A stretch of DNA of 7,974 nt from SIG622 sp045596605. Its GTDB lineage: Bacteria; Bacillota; Clostridia; Oscillospirales; CAG-382. Location: NCBI GenBank assembly GCA_045596605.1, contig JAZOCR010000134.1, positions 1 through 7,974 of the forward strand, given 5' to 3'. Below the pieces are notes generated by a model, which ran no database searches, was not told the origin of the DNA, and saw nothing but the letters and a program-made list of their open reading frames with translations. The position numbers and the translations under genes are program-made. Each line of letters begins with the position of its first letter. Within the stretch, counting starts at the first letter, position 1. Below are positions 1-5,773 of this stretch, piece after piece.

Positions 1-13
1 ATATTTTCTTCAT
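1..13 (-). CDS. 5' end of a leftward gene, cut by the window edge
   Basis: On the minus strand an AGGAGGT ribosome binding site (27..21) is followed after 7 bases by ATG at 13..11 and then AAG AAA ATA, giving Met-Lys-Lys-Ile before the edge. A consensus-like promoter lies upstream at the right distance. The near-perfect ribosome binding site, start codon and promoter together make a real gene start likely. Four residues do not allow a function to be named. It is transcribed divergently from spoIVA. Confidence 0.6.
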
Positions 14-55
14 AGCAGTTACCTCCTGAAAATGCATATTCTTTAGTTTAAGTGT

Positions 56-84
56 ATTATATCATACATTATTGACCTTTTCAA
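56..84 (-). promoter_or_regulatory. SigA-type promoter for the leftward gene
   Basis: Read on the minus strand, TTGAAA (84..79) is followed by a 17-base spacer and TATAAT (61..56). The -10 is perfect and the -35 matches 5 of 6 consensus bases. The start point would fall near base 49, giving a leader of about 36 bases before the ATG at 13. Confidence 0.7.
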
Positions 85-108
85 TATGTTTTAATAAAAT
101 TGTTATTC

Positions 109-139
109 TCAGATAATTGGTTATTAAAAAATTATCTGA
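109..139. repeat. 10-bp perfect inverted repeat in the divergent intergenic region
   Basis: TCAGATAATT (109-118) and AATTATCTGA (130-139) are exact reverse complements separated by 11 bases, so the half-sites are 21 bases apart, about two helical turns. It sits between the leftward promoter and the candidate spoIVA promoter. No U-tract follows on either strand, so a protein-binding site is more likely than a terminator. The binder is unknown. Confidence 0.45.
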
Positions 140-209
140 AAGCGCAAGGGCATATTAACTGCAAAATTAGAATTACTCTAATGATACTGAAAGTTGCAGA
201 TTTTTATTT

Positions 210-239
210 GTCATATTCCTTTTCCTCTCCGCATATCCA
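210..239 (+). promoter_or_regulatory. Candidate SigE (mother-cell sporulation) promoter of spoIVA
   Basis: GTCATATT (210-217) resembles the -35 element of SigE promoters. After 14 bases it is followed by CATATCCA (232-239), a partial match to the CATACAAT-type -10. A second possible -10, CATATAAC at 238, is closer to consensus but 20 bases away. In Bacillus subtilis spoIVA is known to be transcribed by SigE in the mother cell, which raises the likelihood. The start point would be near 246, about 40 bases before the start codon. Confidence 0.5.
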
Positions 240-287
240 TATAACAAAAAAGCACCTTTATAAAAAGCGAAAGGAAAGGGTACGGCA

Positions 288-1766
288 ATGACAAATACAA
301 GCATTTACAGCGATATTCAGGCAAGGACCGACGGCGATATCTATATAGGAGTAGTTGGACCTGTAAGAACAGGCAAATCAACTTTTATAAAAAAGTTTAT
401 GGAAACCCTCGTACTTCCCAATATGAATAATACGAGCGAGCGTGAACGTGCAAAGGACGAAATGCCGCAGAGCGCGGCAGGAAGAACTGTAATGACAACC
501 GAGCCTAAATTCGTTCCTGATGAAGCGGTGGAAATAACCCTTGACGGAAACGCCTCACTCAGAGTTAAAATGATTGACTGCGTAGGTTATATAATCCCCG
601 GAGCATTAGGACACACCGAGGACGAAAAGCCGAGAATGGTTATGACTCCCTGGTCAAAGGAGGAAATGCCCTTTGAGGAGGCGGCTGAAATCGGCACTGC
701 AAAGGTAATAAACGACCACTCTACAATAGGAATACTCGTGACCACCGATGGAAGCATAGGCGAGCTTCCCCGTGAGAGCTACGTTGACGCAGAAAAAAGA
801 GTTGTAAATGAGCTTCGTGCAATAAACAAGCCCTTTGCGATTATCCTTAACAGCGCAAATCCCGACACAGACAAAGCAATAGAAATTGCACTATCAATGG
901 AAAAGGAGTACGGCGCACCGGTTGCCCTTGTCAACTGTACCGAAATTGATGAAGAGGATATAAAGAAGATACTTGAGCTTGTTCTTCTGGAATTTCCCGT
1001 GCGTGAGGTGGGTATAACCATCCCGAAATGGATAGATACACTGCCCTGCGAGCACAAGCTTCGTAAATCCCTTTATACCTCAATAAATAAAGCGGCAAAT
1101 ACCATAACAAAGGTAGGGGAAGCAAGGGACGTATTCTCAAGTATAGCAGACGAGGAATTCGGAATAGAGCTTTCACCTGATGCAATTGACCTTGCAAGCG
1201 GCAGAGTGCATCTCCGTGCGGATATGCCGGAGGAGCTGTTCTATAAGATACTGGGCGAGGAAACAGGATTTGTTGTTGACGGCGAGGAGGCACTTATCGT
1301 AAGGCTTCGTGAGCTATCGGAAATAAAAAAGGAATACGATAAGCTTTCGAGCGCACTTCGTGAGGTAAAGGAAACCGGCTACGGAATAGTTACACCTGCA
1401 CTTGAGGATTTGACACTTGAAGAGCCGGAAATAGTAAAGCAGGGCGGAAGCTACGGAGTAAAGCTGCGTGCATCTGCACCCTCAATTCATATGATACGTG
1501 CAGATATTCGCACCGAAGTAAACCCCATTGTCGGAAGTGAAAGTCAGTCTGAGGACATGGTGAAATTCCTGCTTCGTGAGTTCGAGGAGGATCCGGCAAA
1601 AATCTGGGAATCCAATATGTTCGGTAAATCTCTTTACGAGCTGGTAAGTGAAGGAATTAACGCAAAGCTCTCCCATATGCCCTACGAATCCCGCATAAAA
1701 ATCGCCGATACCCTGCGTAAAATCATAAACGAAGGCAGCGGCGGACTTATTTGTATTATTCTTTAG
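288..1766 (+). CDS. spoIVA: Stage IV sporulation protein A (SpoIVA), spore-coat basement-layer ATPase
   Basis: SpoIVA is the cytoskeleton-like ATPase that polymerises irreversibly on the forespore surface in the mother cell and forms the platform for coat and cortex assembly. The product has 492 residues, the same length as the B. subtilis protein as I recall it. The Walker A motif GPVRTGKST ends at T32 with the catalytic lysine at K30. The sensor threonines are T70-T71 in MTTEPKFVP, and the Walker B-like aspartate is D97 in MIDCVGY. The middle and C-terminal polymerisation domains follow, with conserved blocks such as ETGYGIVTPAL and APSIHMI, and the end INEGSGGLICIIL closely resembles the Bacillus C-terminus. 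The start at 288 is preceded by an AAGGAAAGGG ribosome binding site (about 270-279) and gives the expected N-terminus SIYSDIQARTDGDIY. It is monocistronic: a SigE-like promoter precedes it and an intrinsic terminator lies about 70 bases after the stop. No defect is visible. Confidence 0.97.
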   Translation: MTNTSIYSDIQARTDGDIYIGVVGPVRTGKSTFIKKFMETLVLPNMNNTSERERAKDEMPQSAAGRTVMTTEPKFVPDEAVEITLDGNASLRVKMIDCVGYIIPGALGHTEDEKPRMVMTPWSKEEMPFEEAAEIGTAKVINDHSTIGILVTTDGSIGELPRESYVDAEKRVVNELRAINKPFAIILNSANPDTDKAIEIALSMEKEYGAPVALVNCTEIDEEDIKKILELVLLEFPVREVGITIPKWIDTLPCEHKLRKSLYTSINKAANTITKVGEARDVFSSIADEEFGIELSPDAIDLASGRVHLRADMPEELFYKILGEETGFVVDGEEALIVRLRELSEIKKEYDKLSSALREVKETGYGIVTPALEDLTLEEPEIVKQGGSYGVKLRASAPSIHMIRADIRTEVNPIVGSESQSEDMVKFLLREFEEDPAKIWESNMFGKSLYELVSEGINAKLSHMPYESRIKIADTLRKIINEGSGGLICIIL

Positions 1767-1777
1767 AATGCATTTTA

Positions 1778-1882
1778 TGTGGGGAGCTGCCCCACACCCC
1801 GGTAGGAGGCACTCGCCCCCTGCACCCGAACTTTTGATACGCTCCTCGGAAGCGTTACTTCCTTGTGGGGCGTATCTTTTTT
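1778..1882 (+). repeat. Repeat family 1, copy 1 (multi-hairpin element ending in a terminator)
   Basis: Three hairpins follow each other: TGTGGGG/CCCCACA (1778-1796), a weaker GGAGGC-ACTC-GCCCCC (1805-1820), and the terminator stem-loop (1836-1876) with its T6 tract. The same three modules in the same order occur on the minus strand at 5874..5726, and two of them at 6030..5909. This copy is shorter, lacking most of the roughly 55-base linker between hairpins I and II that the other two share. Dispersed copies in opposite orientations suggest a small mobile or REP-like element reused as a 3' end. Confidence 0.6.
1836..1882 (+). terminator. Rho-independent terminator of spoIVA
   Basis: GATACGCTCC (1836-1845) pairs with GGGGCGTATC (1867-1876) over 10 bp with one U-G wobble. 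An inner GGAAG/CTTCC stem (1848-1852/1858-1862) caps it, and TTTTTT follows at 1877-1882. On the opposite strand the wobble would be a C-A mismatch, so the structure fits plus-strand RNA better. It lies 70 bases after the spoIVA stop and belongs to repeat family 1. Confidence 0.8.
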
Positions 1883-1928
1883 ATTTATATGATTGTACTG
1901 CAATTTCGTGATATTACAATTTGCTTTA

Positions 1929-2008
1929 CGGGAGCCCGACACAGCCACGCTTTGCGTGTCAGGTCGGGGGATACGTTACTTTTCTTTTTGCAAAGAAAAA
2001 GTAACGTA
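1929..2008 (+). repeat. Repeat family 2, copy 1 (double hairpin)
   Basis: The element starts CGGGAGCCCGACACAGCC. The first hairpin pairs CCCGAC (1935-1940) with GTCGGG (1963-1968), with an inner ACGC-TTT-GCGT. The second pairs TACGTTACTTTT (1972-1983) with AAAAGTAACGTA (1997-2008), plus an inner CTTT/AAAG and a TTGC loop. The same layout recurs at 5418-5492. A second small GC-rich stem (GTGCG/CGCAC, about 2032-2051) follows only this copy. No coding function is supported. Confidence 0.6.
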
Positions 2009-2096
2009 AATATCACGTTGCAATTTATCCGGTGCGCCGGGGACGTCGCACTATACAGTTTATATTAAATTTACCACATTAAATTTTTCTCCACTC

Positions 2097-2125
2097 TTGA
2101 CAAATCCAAAAAAATGTTGTATTCT
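2097..2125 (+). promoter_or_regulatory. SigA promoter of the HPr-like gene
   Basis: A perfect TTGACA (2097-2102), a 17-base spacer and TATTCT (2120-2125, 5 of 6) precede the gene. Transcription would start near 2132, leaving a leader of about 48 bases with an AAGGAAAGGAAG ribosome binding site at 2162-2173. Confidence 0.75.
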
Positions 2126-2179
2126 ATTTGTGCGGATTGGCAATAAAATTTTATACTATTTAAGGAAAGGAAGAATATT

Positions 2180-2398
2180 ATGAAATATAAAATAGAACTT
2201 GTTACCTTTAAGGATATAAACGATTTTGTTAAAATAGTAGAAAAGTACGACTTCAAGGTTAAGCTTACCGATGGAGACGACTTCTGCGTAAACGCTAAGA
2301 GCGTTATGGGCGCAATGGCAACAGTTGAGTGGGACGAGCTTTACTGCGAGTCCGAAAAGGATATTTACACCGCAATACAGAAATACATAGTTGACTGA
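2180..2398 (+). CDS. HPr-family protein lacking the phosphorylatable histidine
   Basis: This 72-residue protein has the size and pattern of the HPr fold. Its central NAKSVMGAMA (38-47) matches the NxKSIMGVMxL region of HPr, where the serine is the HPr-kinase target (Ser46 in B. subtilis), so S41 is the probable equivalent. The N-terminal GxHARPA loop carrying the PTS active-site His15 is absent: the sequence there is TFKDINDFVKIV, with no histidine anywhere in the protein. It therefore cannot act as a normal PTS phosphocarrier. Such His-less HPr-like proteins are common in Clostridia and mostly uncharacterised; a regulatory or Crh-like role is only inference. The start has a strong ribosome binding site and its own SigA promoter, and a terminator-like hairpin follows, so it is probably monocistronic. 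Confidence 0.75.
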   Translation: MKYKIELVTFKDINDFVKIVEKYDFKVKLTDGDDFCVNAKSVMGAMATVEWDELYCESEKDIYTAIQKYIVD

Positions 2399-2437
2399 TT
2401 ACAGATTGCCGATTTGTAAAATTTAATAAGATGCTGT

Positions 2438-2484
2438 GCCGACACGGGCAAAAGACGCTTGCCTTTGCTGTCGGCTTAGTTTTT
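2438..2484 (+). terminator. Probable intrinsic terminator after the HPr-like gene
   Basis: GCCGACA (2438-2444) pairs exactly with TGTCGGC (2469-2475), and an inner GGCA/TGCC (2447-2450/2460-2463) adds a second stem. TTAGTTTTT (2476-2484) follows as an interrupted U-tract. It begins 40 bases after the stop codon and ends just before the DUF2752 ribosome binding site, so partial read-through could feed that gene. Confidence 0.6.
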
Positions 2485-2502
2485 GAAAAAGGGGGGAGAG
2501 GT

Positions 2503-2856
2503 ATGACGGCTAAAGCCAAAAATATATTAAAAAGCTCGGCTGTGGCATTAGTGATACTACTGTTTTTTCGCTTTGTCTATCGCTGCCCGATAAAGCTGCT
2601 TTTCGACATTCCCTGTCCCGGGTGCGGAATGACGAGAGCCGTCTGGTATTTCTGCACCTTCAGATTTCCCCTTTCCTTTGCATATAATCCTCTTGCGGTT
2701 TTTGTAATCATTGCGGCATTTTATTATCTTATAGTAAGACGCTTCAGGAGGATACCTGAAAAGTGGGAAAATGTTTTTATCTATACTTTCAGTGCGGCTC
2801 TTATTGCAGTCTGGGCGGTGAGATTTTTTATAACCGGCTGGAGCGTGCCGATTTAA
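2503..2856 (+). CDS. DUF2752 family small membrane protein
   Basis: The product has 117 residues. The family hallmark is clear: CP at 28-29, then IPCPGCGMTRA (36-46) with C38 and C41, followed by a conserved NP pair (62-63). Three hydrophobic stretches look like membrane segments: about 11-26, 64-78 and 92-110. A basic loop RRFRRIPEKW lies between the last two. The paired cysteines suggest metal binding or redox activity, but I know of no established biochemical role for the family. The ATG at 2503 is chosen over an upstream in-frame ATG at 2431 because GGGGGGAGAGG (2491-2500 region) sits directly before it, the N-terminus becomes a short basic stretch before the first membrane segment, and the longer version would be encoded through the terminator hairpin. 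No clear promoter of its own was found in the 104-base gap. Confidence 0.85.
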   Translation: MTAKAKNILKSSAVALVILLFFRFVYRCPIKLLFDIPCPGCGMTRAVWYFCTFRFPLSFAYNPLAVFVIIAAFYYLIVRRFRRIPEKWENVFIYTFSAALIAVWAVRFFITGWSVPI

Positions 2857-2862
2857 AAATGT

Positions 2863-2909
2863 GAAAATTTTCGGAATTGTCCATAAAAACGGGCAATTCC
2901 GATTTTCAT
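2863..2909 (+). terminator. Hairpin terminator after the DUF2752 gene
   Basis: CGGAATTGTCC (2872-2882) pairs with GGGCAATTCCG (2891-2901) over 11 bp with one U-G pair around an 8-base loop. GAAAAT/ATTTTC extends the stem after a TTT bulge, and the sequence continues T-rich (ATTTTCATTT). The U-tract is interrupted, so efficiency is uncertain, but its place 6 bases after the stop codon fits. Confidence 0.55.
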
Positions 2910-3027
2910 TTATAAGTAACAAATTGTTCTGGGATTATAAATGTTACAAGTTTTTAAATAGCGTGCCTTTTTGGTGTTTTTTACATAGTTTTTTTAAAAT
3001 AATCATATATATTCAATACTTTAACTA

Positions 3028-3056
3028 TTGACATTTTTTTGGAATAGTTGTATAAT
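3028..3056 (+). promoter_or_regulatory. Perfect-consensus SigA promoter of the citrate branch genes
   Basis: TTGACA (3028-3033), exactly 17 bases, then TATAAT (3051-3056): both hexamers and the spacer match consensus. Transcription would begin near 3063, about 28 bases before the citrate synthase start. The very T/A-rich sequence upstream (about 2940-3020) could act as an UP element. A promoter this strong usually needs a repressor, and a palindrome lies directly over its downstream edge. Confidence 0.88.
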
Positions 3057-3073
3057 TGTATACACTAATACAA
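3056..3073 (+). promoter_or_regulatory. Candidate GntR/FCD operator over the transcription start
   Basis: TTGTATACAC (3056-3065) contains an 8-bp perfect palindrome TGTATACA and is one base from TTGTATACAA, the core of the operator known for the FCD-type GntR of B. subtilis. A further ATACAA at 3068-3073 could pair as an alternative half-site with TTGTAT. The site begins at the last base of the -10 and covers the start point, so binding should block initiation. The regulator encoded two positions downstream is the obvious candidate binder; this link is inference. Confidence 0.5.
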
Positions 3074-3090
3074 GAAAGGGCGGTACACAA

Positions 3091-4467
3091 ATGCTGGAAA
3101 TATCCAATAAGACAAATTTACTTGAACAGAGAAGCTATAAATACCAATTGCAGGACGTACAGGACCCGAATCTCTATCGTGATATATATCCTTACGATGA
3201 GGTGCCGAAGGTATCCTTTAACCACAGACGTGCGCCTATGGCAATGCCGGAGGAAATCTGGATAACCGACACGTCATTCCGTGACGGACAACAGTCGGTT
3301 GAGCCCTATACAGTTGAACAGATAGTAGACCTCTATAAGCTTATGTCAAAGCTTGGAGGACCTTATGGAATAATAAGACAGACAGAGTTTTTCGTATACT
3401 CAAAGAAAGACAGAGAGGCACTTGAAAGGTGCAAGGACTTAGGCTTCAGATTTCCTGAAATAACCACCTGGATAAGAGCAAGCAAGGAAGACTTCAGGCT
3501 CGTAAAGGACCTTGGAATACGTGAAACGGGCATACTTGTAAGCTGCAGCGACTATCATATTTTCAAAAAGCTCAAGATGTCAAGAAGCGAGTGTATGAAT
3601 ATGTATCTTGCGACAATTGCCGAGGCATTTGAAGCAGGTGTATCTCCAAGATGCCACTTTGAGGATATAACGAGAGCAGACTTTTACGGATTTGTCGTTC
3701 CCTTTGTAAACAAGCTTCAGGAGATGGCGGCAGATGCGAAAATCCCCGTAAAGATACGTGCCTGCGACACTATGGGCTACGGCGTACCCTTTACCGAGGT
3801 TGCGCTTCCCAGAAGCGTTCCCGGAATTATTTACGGTCTTCACCACTACGGTGACGTTCCCTCTGAGATGCTTGAATGGCATGGACACAACGACTTTTAC
3901 AAGGCTGTTGCCAATGCTTCTACTGCGTGGCTTTACGGTGCTTGTGCTGTTAACTGCTCGCTGCTCGGTATCGGTGAGAGAACCGGTAATATTCCGCTTG
4001 AGGCTATGGTATTTGAGTATGCGTCACTGCGTGGCTCGCTTGACGGTATGGACCCGACGGTAATAACTGAAATTGCCGAATATTTCAAGAACAATATGGG
4101 CTACAAGATTCCGCCTATGACTCCCTTTGTTGGAAAGAACTTCAACTGCACAAGGGCAGGTATTCACGCTGACGGACTTTTAAAGGATGAGGAAATCTAC
4201 AATATATTCAATACAAAGAAGCTTCTTGGCAGAAAGGCTTCCGTAATGATAAGCAAAACCTCCGGACTTGCCGGTATTGCTTACTGGATAAACGACAATT
4301 ACAGCCTTGACGCTCAGAACTGCGTTGATAAGAAATCTCCTCTTGTAACAAAGCTCAAGGAGTGGATTGACGCAGAGTACGAGGGTGGCAGACAGTCATC
4401 ACTTTCAACCGGAGAAATAGAGCGCAAAATCGAGGAGCTTTCACACGGAGAGTTCAAAAGACCTTAA
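3091..4467 (+). CDS. Probable Re-citrate synthase (isopropylmalate/homocitrate synthase family)
   Basis: The 458-residue protein belongs to the HMGL-like acyltransferase family that condenses acetyl-CoA with 2-oxo acids. The divalent-metal and catalytic motif DTSFRDGQQ lies at 60-68 (R64, D65), and the metal-binding histidines are H264 and H266 in WHGHNDFYKA. The C-terminal half contains GERTGNIPLE, typical of the family, and CTRAGIHADG. Homology alone fits 2-isopropylmalate or homocitrate synthase. The neighbouring aconitase and the Clostridium precedent (CA_C0970, a demonstrated Re-citrate synthase beside aconitase and isocitrate dehydrogenase genes; also the C. kluyveri enzyme) favour oxaloacetate as acceptor, giving citrate for glutamate synthesis. 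No leuCD or lysine genes are visible. The ATG at 3091 is chosen because AAAGGGCGG precedes it by about 8 bases; the longer in-frame start at 3028 is the TTG of the -35 element, upstream of the transcript. Confidence 0.82.
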   Translation: MLEISNKTNLLEQRSYKYQLQDVQDPNLYRDIYPYDEVPKVSFNHRRAPMAMPEEIWITDTSFRDGQQSVEPYTVEQIVDLYKLMSKLGGPYGIIRQTEFFVYSKKDREALERCKDLGFRFPEITTWIRASKEDFRLVKDLGIRETGILVSCSDYHIFKKLKMSRSECMNMYLATIAEAFEAGVSPRCHFEDITRADFYGFVVPFVNKLQEMAADAKIPVKIRACDTMGYGVPFTEVALPRSVPGIIYGLHHYGDVPSEMLEWHGHNDFYKAVANASTAWLYGACAVNCSLLGIGERTGNIPLEAMVFEYASLRGSLDGMDPTVITEIAEYFKNNMGYKIPPMTPFVGKNFNCTRAGIHADGLLKDEEIYNIFNTKKLLGRKASVMISKTSGLAGIAYWINDNYSLDAQNCVDKKSPLVTKLKEWIDAEYEGGRQSSLSTGEIERKIEELSHGEFKRP

Positions 4468-4468
4468 G

Positions 4469-4494
4469 CTTTCGTAAGGCTTTGCTTTACAAAG
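4469..4494 (+). other. Intercistronic hairpin between citrate synthase and gntR
   Basis: GTAAGGC (4474-4480) pairs with GCTTTAC (4484-4490) around a TTT loop, with one G-U pair. CTTT/AAAG extends it past a bulged C. It starts 2 bases after the stop codon and no U-tract follows, so a processing or mRNA-stability element, or weak attenuation, is more likely than full termination. Confidence 0.4.
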
Positions 4495-4525
4495 AAAACT
4501 GATTATACTGATTGGAGGATACGTA

Positions 4526-5176
4526 ATGGAACACAGAACGGTTTCACTTGCCGACCAGATATTTGAACAGCTTGAAAAAAATATACTTACGGGAGCTTAT
4601 GCGAGAGGTGAAATTTTCACCGAGATGCATCTTTCCGAGCAGCTTGGCGTGAGCAGAACCCCGATACGTGAGGCTCTTCGCCGTCTTGAGCAGGAGCACC
4701 TTATTGAGGTTTCCACAAAGGGTGCGGTAATTATAGGTATTTCTCAAAAGGATATCTGCGATATGTATGAAATACGCATACGCACCGAGGGACTTGCGTC
4801 AAAATGGGCGGCGCAGACAATAAGCGACGAGGGCAAAAAGGAGCTTTCCGATATCGTTGAGCTTCAGGAGTTTTACACCGAAAAGAACGATGCGGACAAC
4901 ATAAAGAACATGGACTCAAAGTTCCACGAGGCAGTATACCGTCTTAGCGGCAGTACGGCACTTTATGACACGCTTTATCCGCTTCACAAGAAGGTTATAA
5001 AATACAGAAAGGCTTCGGTACAGAACAGCGGCAGAGCTCATCAGTCAATTAAGGAGCACAGGGCGATTTGCGAGGCAATTGTGGCAGGAAACGGTGACCT
5101 TGCGGAGCTTCTTACCATTCAGCATATTAAGAATGCAAGGGATAATATTGTGAAGGATACGGAAGAAAAAGCCTGA
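4526..5176 (+). CDS. GntR-family transcriptional regulator, FCD (FadR-like) subfamily
   Basis: The product has 216 residues, a usual size for the subfamily. Residues 7-72 form the winged helix: SLADQIFEQLEKNILTG, then the recognition helix region LSEQLGVSRTPIREALRRLE (36-55) and the wing GAVIIGIS. Residues from about 76 form the all-helical FCD ligand domain, starting DICDMYEIRIRTEGLA. The metal-binding set of the FCD family is present: D130 and H134 in DSKFHEAV, H178 in EHRAICEAI, and H200 in QHIKNAR, so a carboxylate ligand bound through a metal is likely (citrate is a reasonable guess, not shown). GGAGG at 4514-4518 precedes the ATG by 7 bases. It lies 58 bases behind citrate synthase on the same strand and probably shares its transcript, giving autoregulation if it binds the palindrome at 3056. 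Confidence 0.93.
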   Translation: MEHRTVSLADQIFEQLEKNILTGAYARGEIFTEMHLSEQLGVSRTPIREALRRLEQEHLIEVSTKGAVIIGISQKDICDMYEIRIRTEGLASKWAAQTISDEGKKELSDIVELQEFYTEKNDADNIKNMDSKFHEAVYRLSGSTALYDTLYPLHKKVIKYRKASVQNSGRAHQSIKEHRAICEAIVAGNGDLAELLTIQHIKNARDNIVKDTEEKA

Positions 5177-5187
5177 GGGATTTTTGA

Positions 5188-5229
5188 AATTCGGAATCCG
5201 CAAAATAATTCGGAAATCGGAATTCGGAA
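5188..5229 (+). repeat. Three direct copies of AATTCGGAA
   Basis: AATTCGGAA occurs exactly at 5188-5196, 5207-5215 and 5221-5229, just after the gntR stop, with ATCGG as a partial copy before the third. Spacing is irregular (19 and 14 bases). It may be low-complexity drift or a binding-site cluster; nothing in the sequence decides. Confidence 0.5.
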
Positions 5230-5237
5230 TTGAGGAG

Positions 5238-5341
5238 AATTTTCGCTTTGCGAAAATTTACATTTATTGTATTACGGGAGCGGCGACGAAAAATGCGAAG
5301 CATTTTTCTTACGCTGAAGAATTTGCGTGGGCAAATTCTTC
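5238..5341. repeat. Cluster of three perfect hairpins downstream of gntR
   Basis: AATTTTCGC/GCGAAAATT with TTT loop (5238-5258), GAAAAATGC/GCATTTTTC with GAA loop (5288-5308), and GAAGAATTTGC/GCAAATTCTTC with GTGG loop (5316-5341) have perfect stems of 9, 9 and 11 bp within 104 bases. None has a clean U-tract, although the second stem's 3' arm contains TTTTTCTT. TTACGGGAGCGGCGAC (5272-5287) also resembles the start of repeat family 2. They may together stop gntR transcripts or stabilise their 3' ends. Confidence 0.6.
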
Positions 5342-5417
5342 CTGTTGGTTGTAATATAGATATGCGTTGAAGCAAAATTCTTCCTATACCAAGAACCTCA
5401 AATTATATACTATTAAA

Positions 5418-5492
5418 CGGGAGCCCGACACAGCCGACTTCATCGTCAGGTCGGGAGATACATACTTTTTCGTCTTGTAACGAAAAAGTATC
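5418..5492 (+). repeat. Repeat family 2, copy 2 (double hairpin)
   Basis: It starts CGGGAGCCCGACACAGCC, identical to copy 1. The first hairpin pairs CCCGAC (5424-5429) with GTCGGG (5450-5455), with an inner GAC/GTC. The second pairs ATACTTTTTCGT (5462-5473) perfectly with ACGAAAAAGTAT (5480-5491) around a CTTGTA loop. Relative to copy 1, the second stem differs in both arms yet remains paired. It is in the same orientation as copy 1. Confidence 0.6.
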
Positions 5493-5503
5493 AAAAAGAT
5501 ACA

Positions 5504-5536
5504 ATCAGAGGGAGTGGGATACCCCCTCCCTCTGAT
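5504..5536. repeat. Long GC-rich hairpin
   Basis: ATCAGAGGGAGTGGG (5504-5518) pairs with CCCCCTCCCTCTGAT (5522-5536) over 15 positions with a single T/C mismatch, around an ATA loop. It lies 12 bases after repeat family 2 copy 2 and has no equivalent after copy 1. No U-tract follows on the plus strand. Confidence 0.6.
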
Positions 5537-5605
5537 AACACCCTCCCCACACGCACAGAGTTTTGGTTGAAAATTATTACAACTACCACGCACATAATGA
5601 GGGAA

Positions 5606-5630
5606 AATTTCAACGCAGAGCATTGAAATT
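5606..5630. repeat. 8-bp inverted repeat
   Basis: AATTTCAA (5606-5613) and TTGAAATT (5623-5630) are exact complements around a 9-base centre in which GC-AGA-GC can also pair. No function can be assigned. Confidence 0.4.
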
Positions 5631-5725
5631 CTTCCAGACGGGCTGGGCTAATGCATATTTGTTTGGATAGTTCAGACGAAAAAAGATGAGATTGCCGCAC
5701 TTTTTATAGTGACGACATTTTAAAT

Positions 5726-5773
5726 AAAAAAAGATACACTCCGCAAGGAAGCGGAGCTTCCGAGGAGTGTATC
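5726..5773 (-). terminator. Minus-strand terminator in repeat copy A
   Basis: Read leftward, GATACACTCC pairs with GGAGTGTATC (10 bp, 5773-5764 with 5742-5733), with an inner perfect GGAAGC/GCTTCC stem, followed by TTTTTTT. It closely resembles the spoIVA terminator. No minus-strand gene lies upstream, so it would only stop antisense transcripts coming from aconitase. Confidence 0.6.

Noticed and set aside
100..291. 63-codon frame upstream of spoIVA overlapping it at ATGA
   Set aside because: TTG start without a ribosome binding site, very A/T-rich low-information sequence, and it contains the candidate spoIVA promoter.
931..1293. Long minus-strand frames within spoIVA, citrate synthase and aconitase
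   Set aside because: They are shadows of strongly supported genes, without start signals or recognisable products.
1865..2068. 67-codon plus-strand frame after spoIVA
   Set aside because: It begins inside the terminator and runs through repeat family 2; no ribosome binding site and no protein-like pattern.
4482..4509. TTGCTT-N16-TATACT as a separate gntR promoter
   Set aside because: The start point would fall inside the gntR ribosome binding site, and the -35 is poor and lies in a hairpin.
5623..5652. TTGAAA-N18-GCTAAT as an aconitase promoter
   Set aside because: The -10 lacks the conserved A at position 2 and the start would be about 390 bases before the gene; too weak to list.
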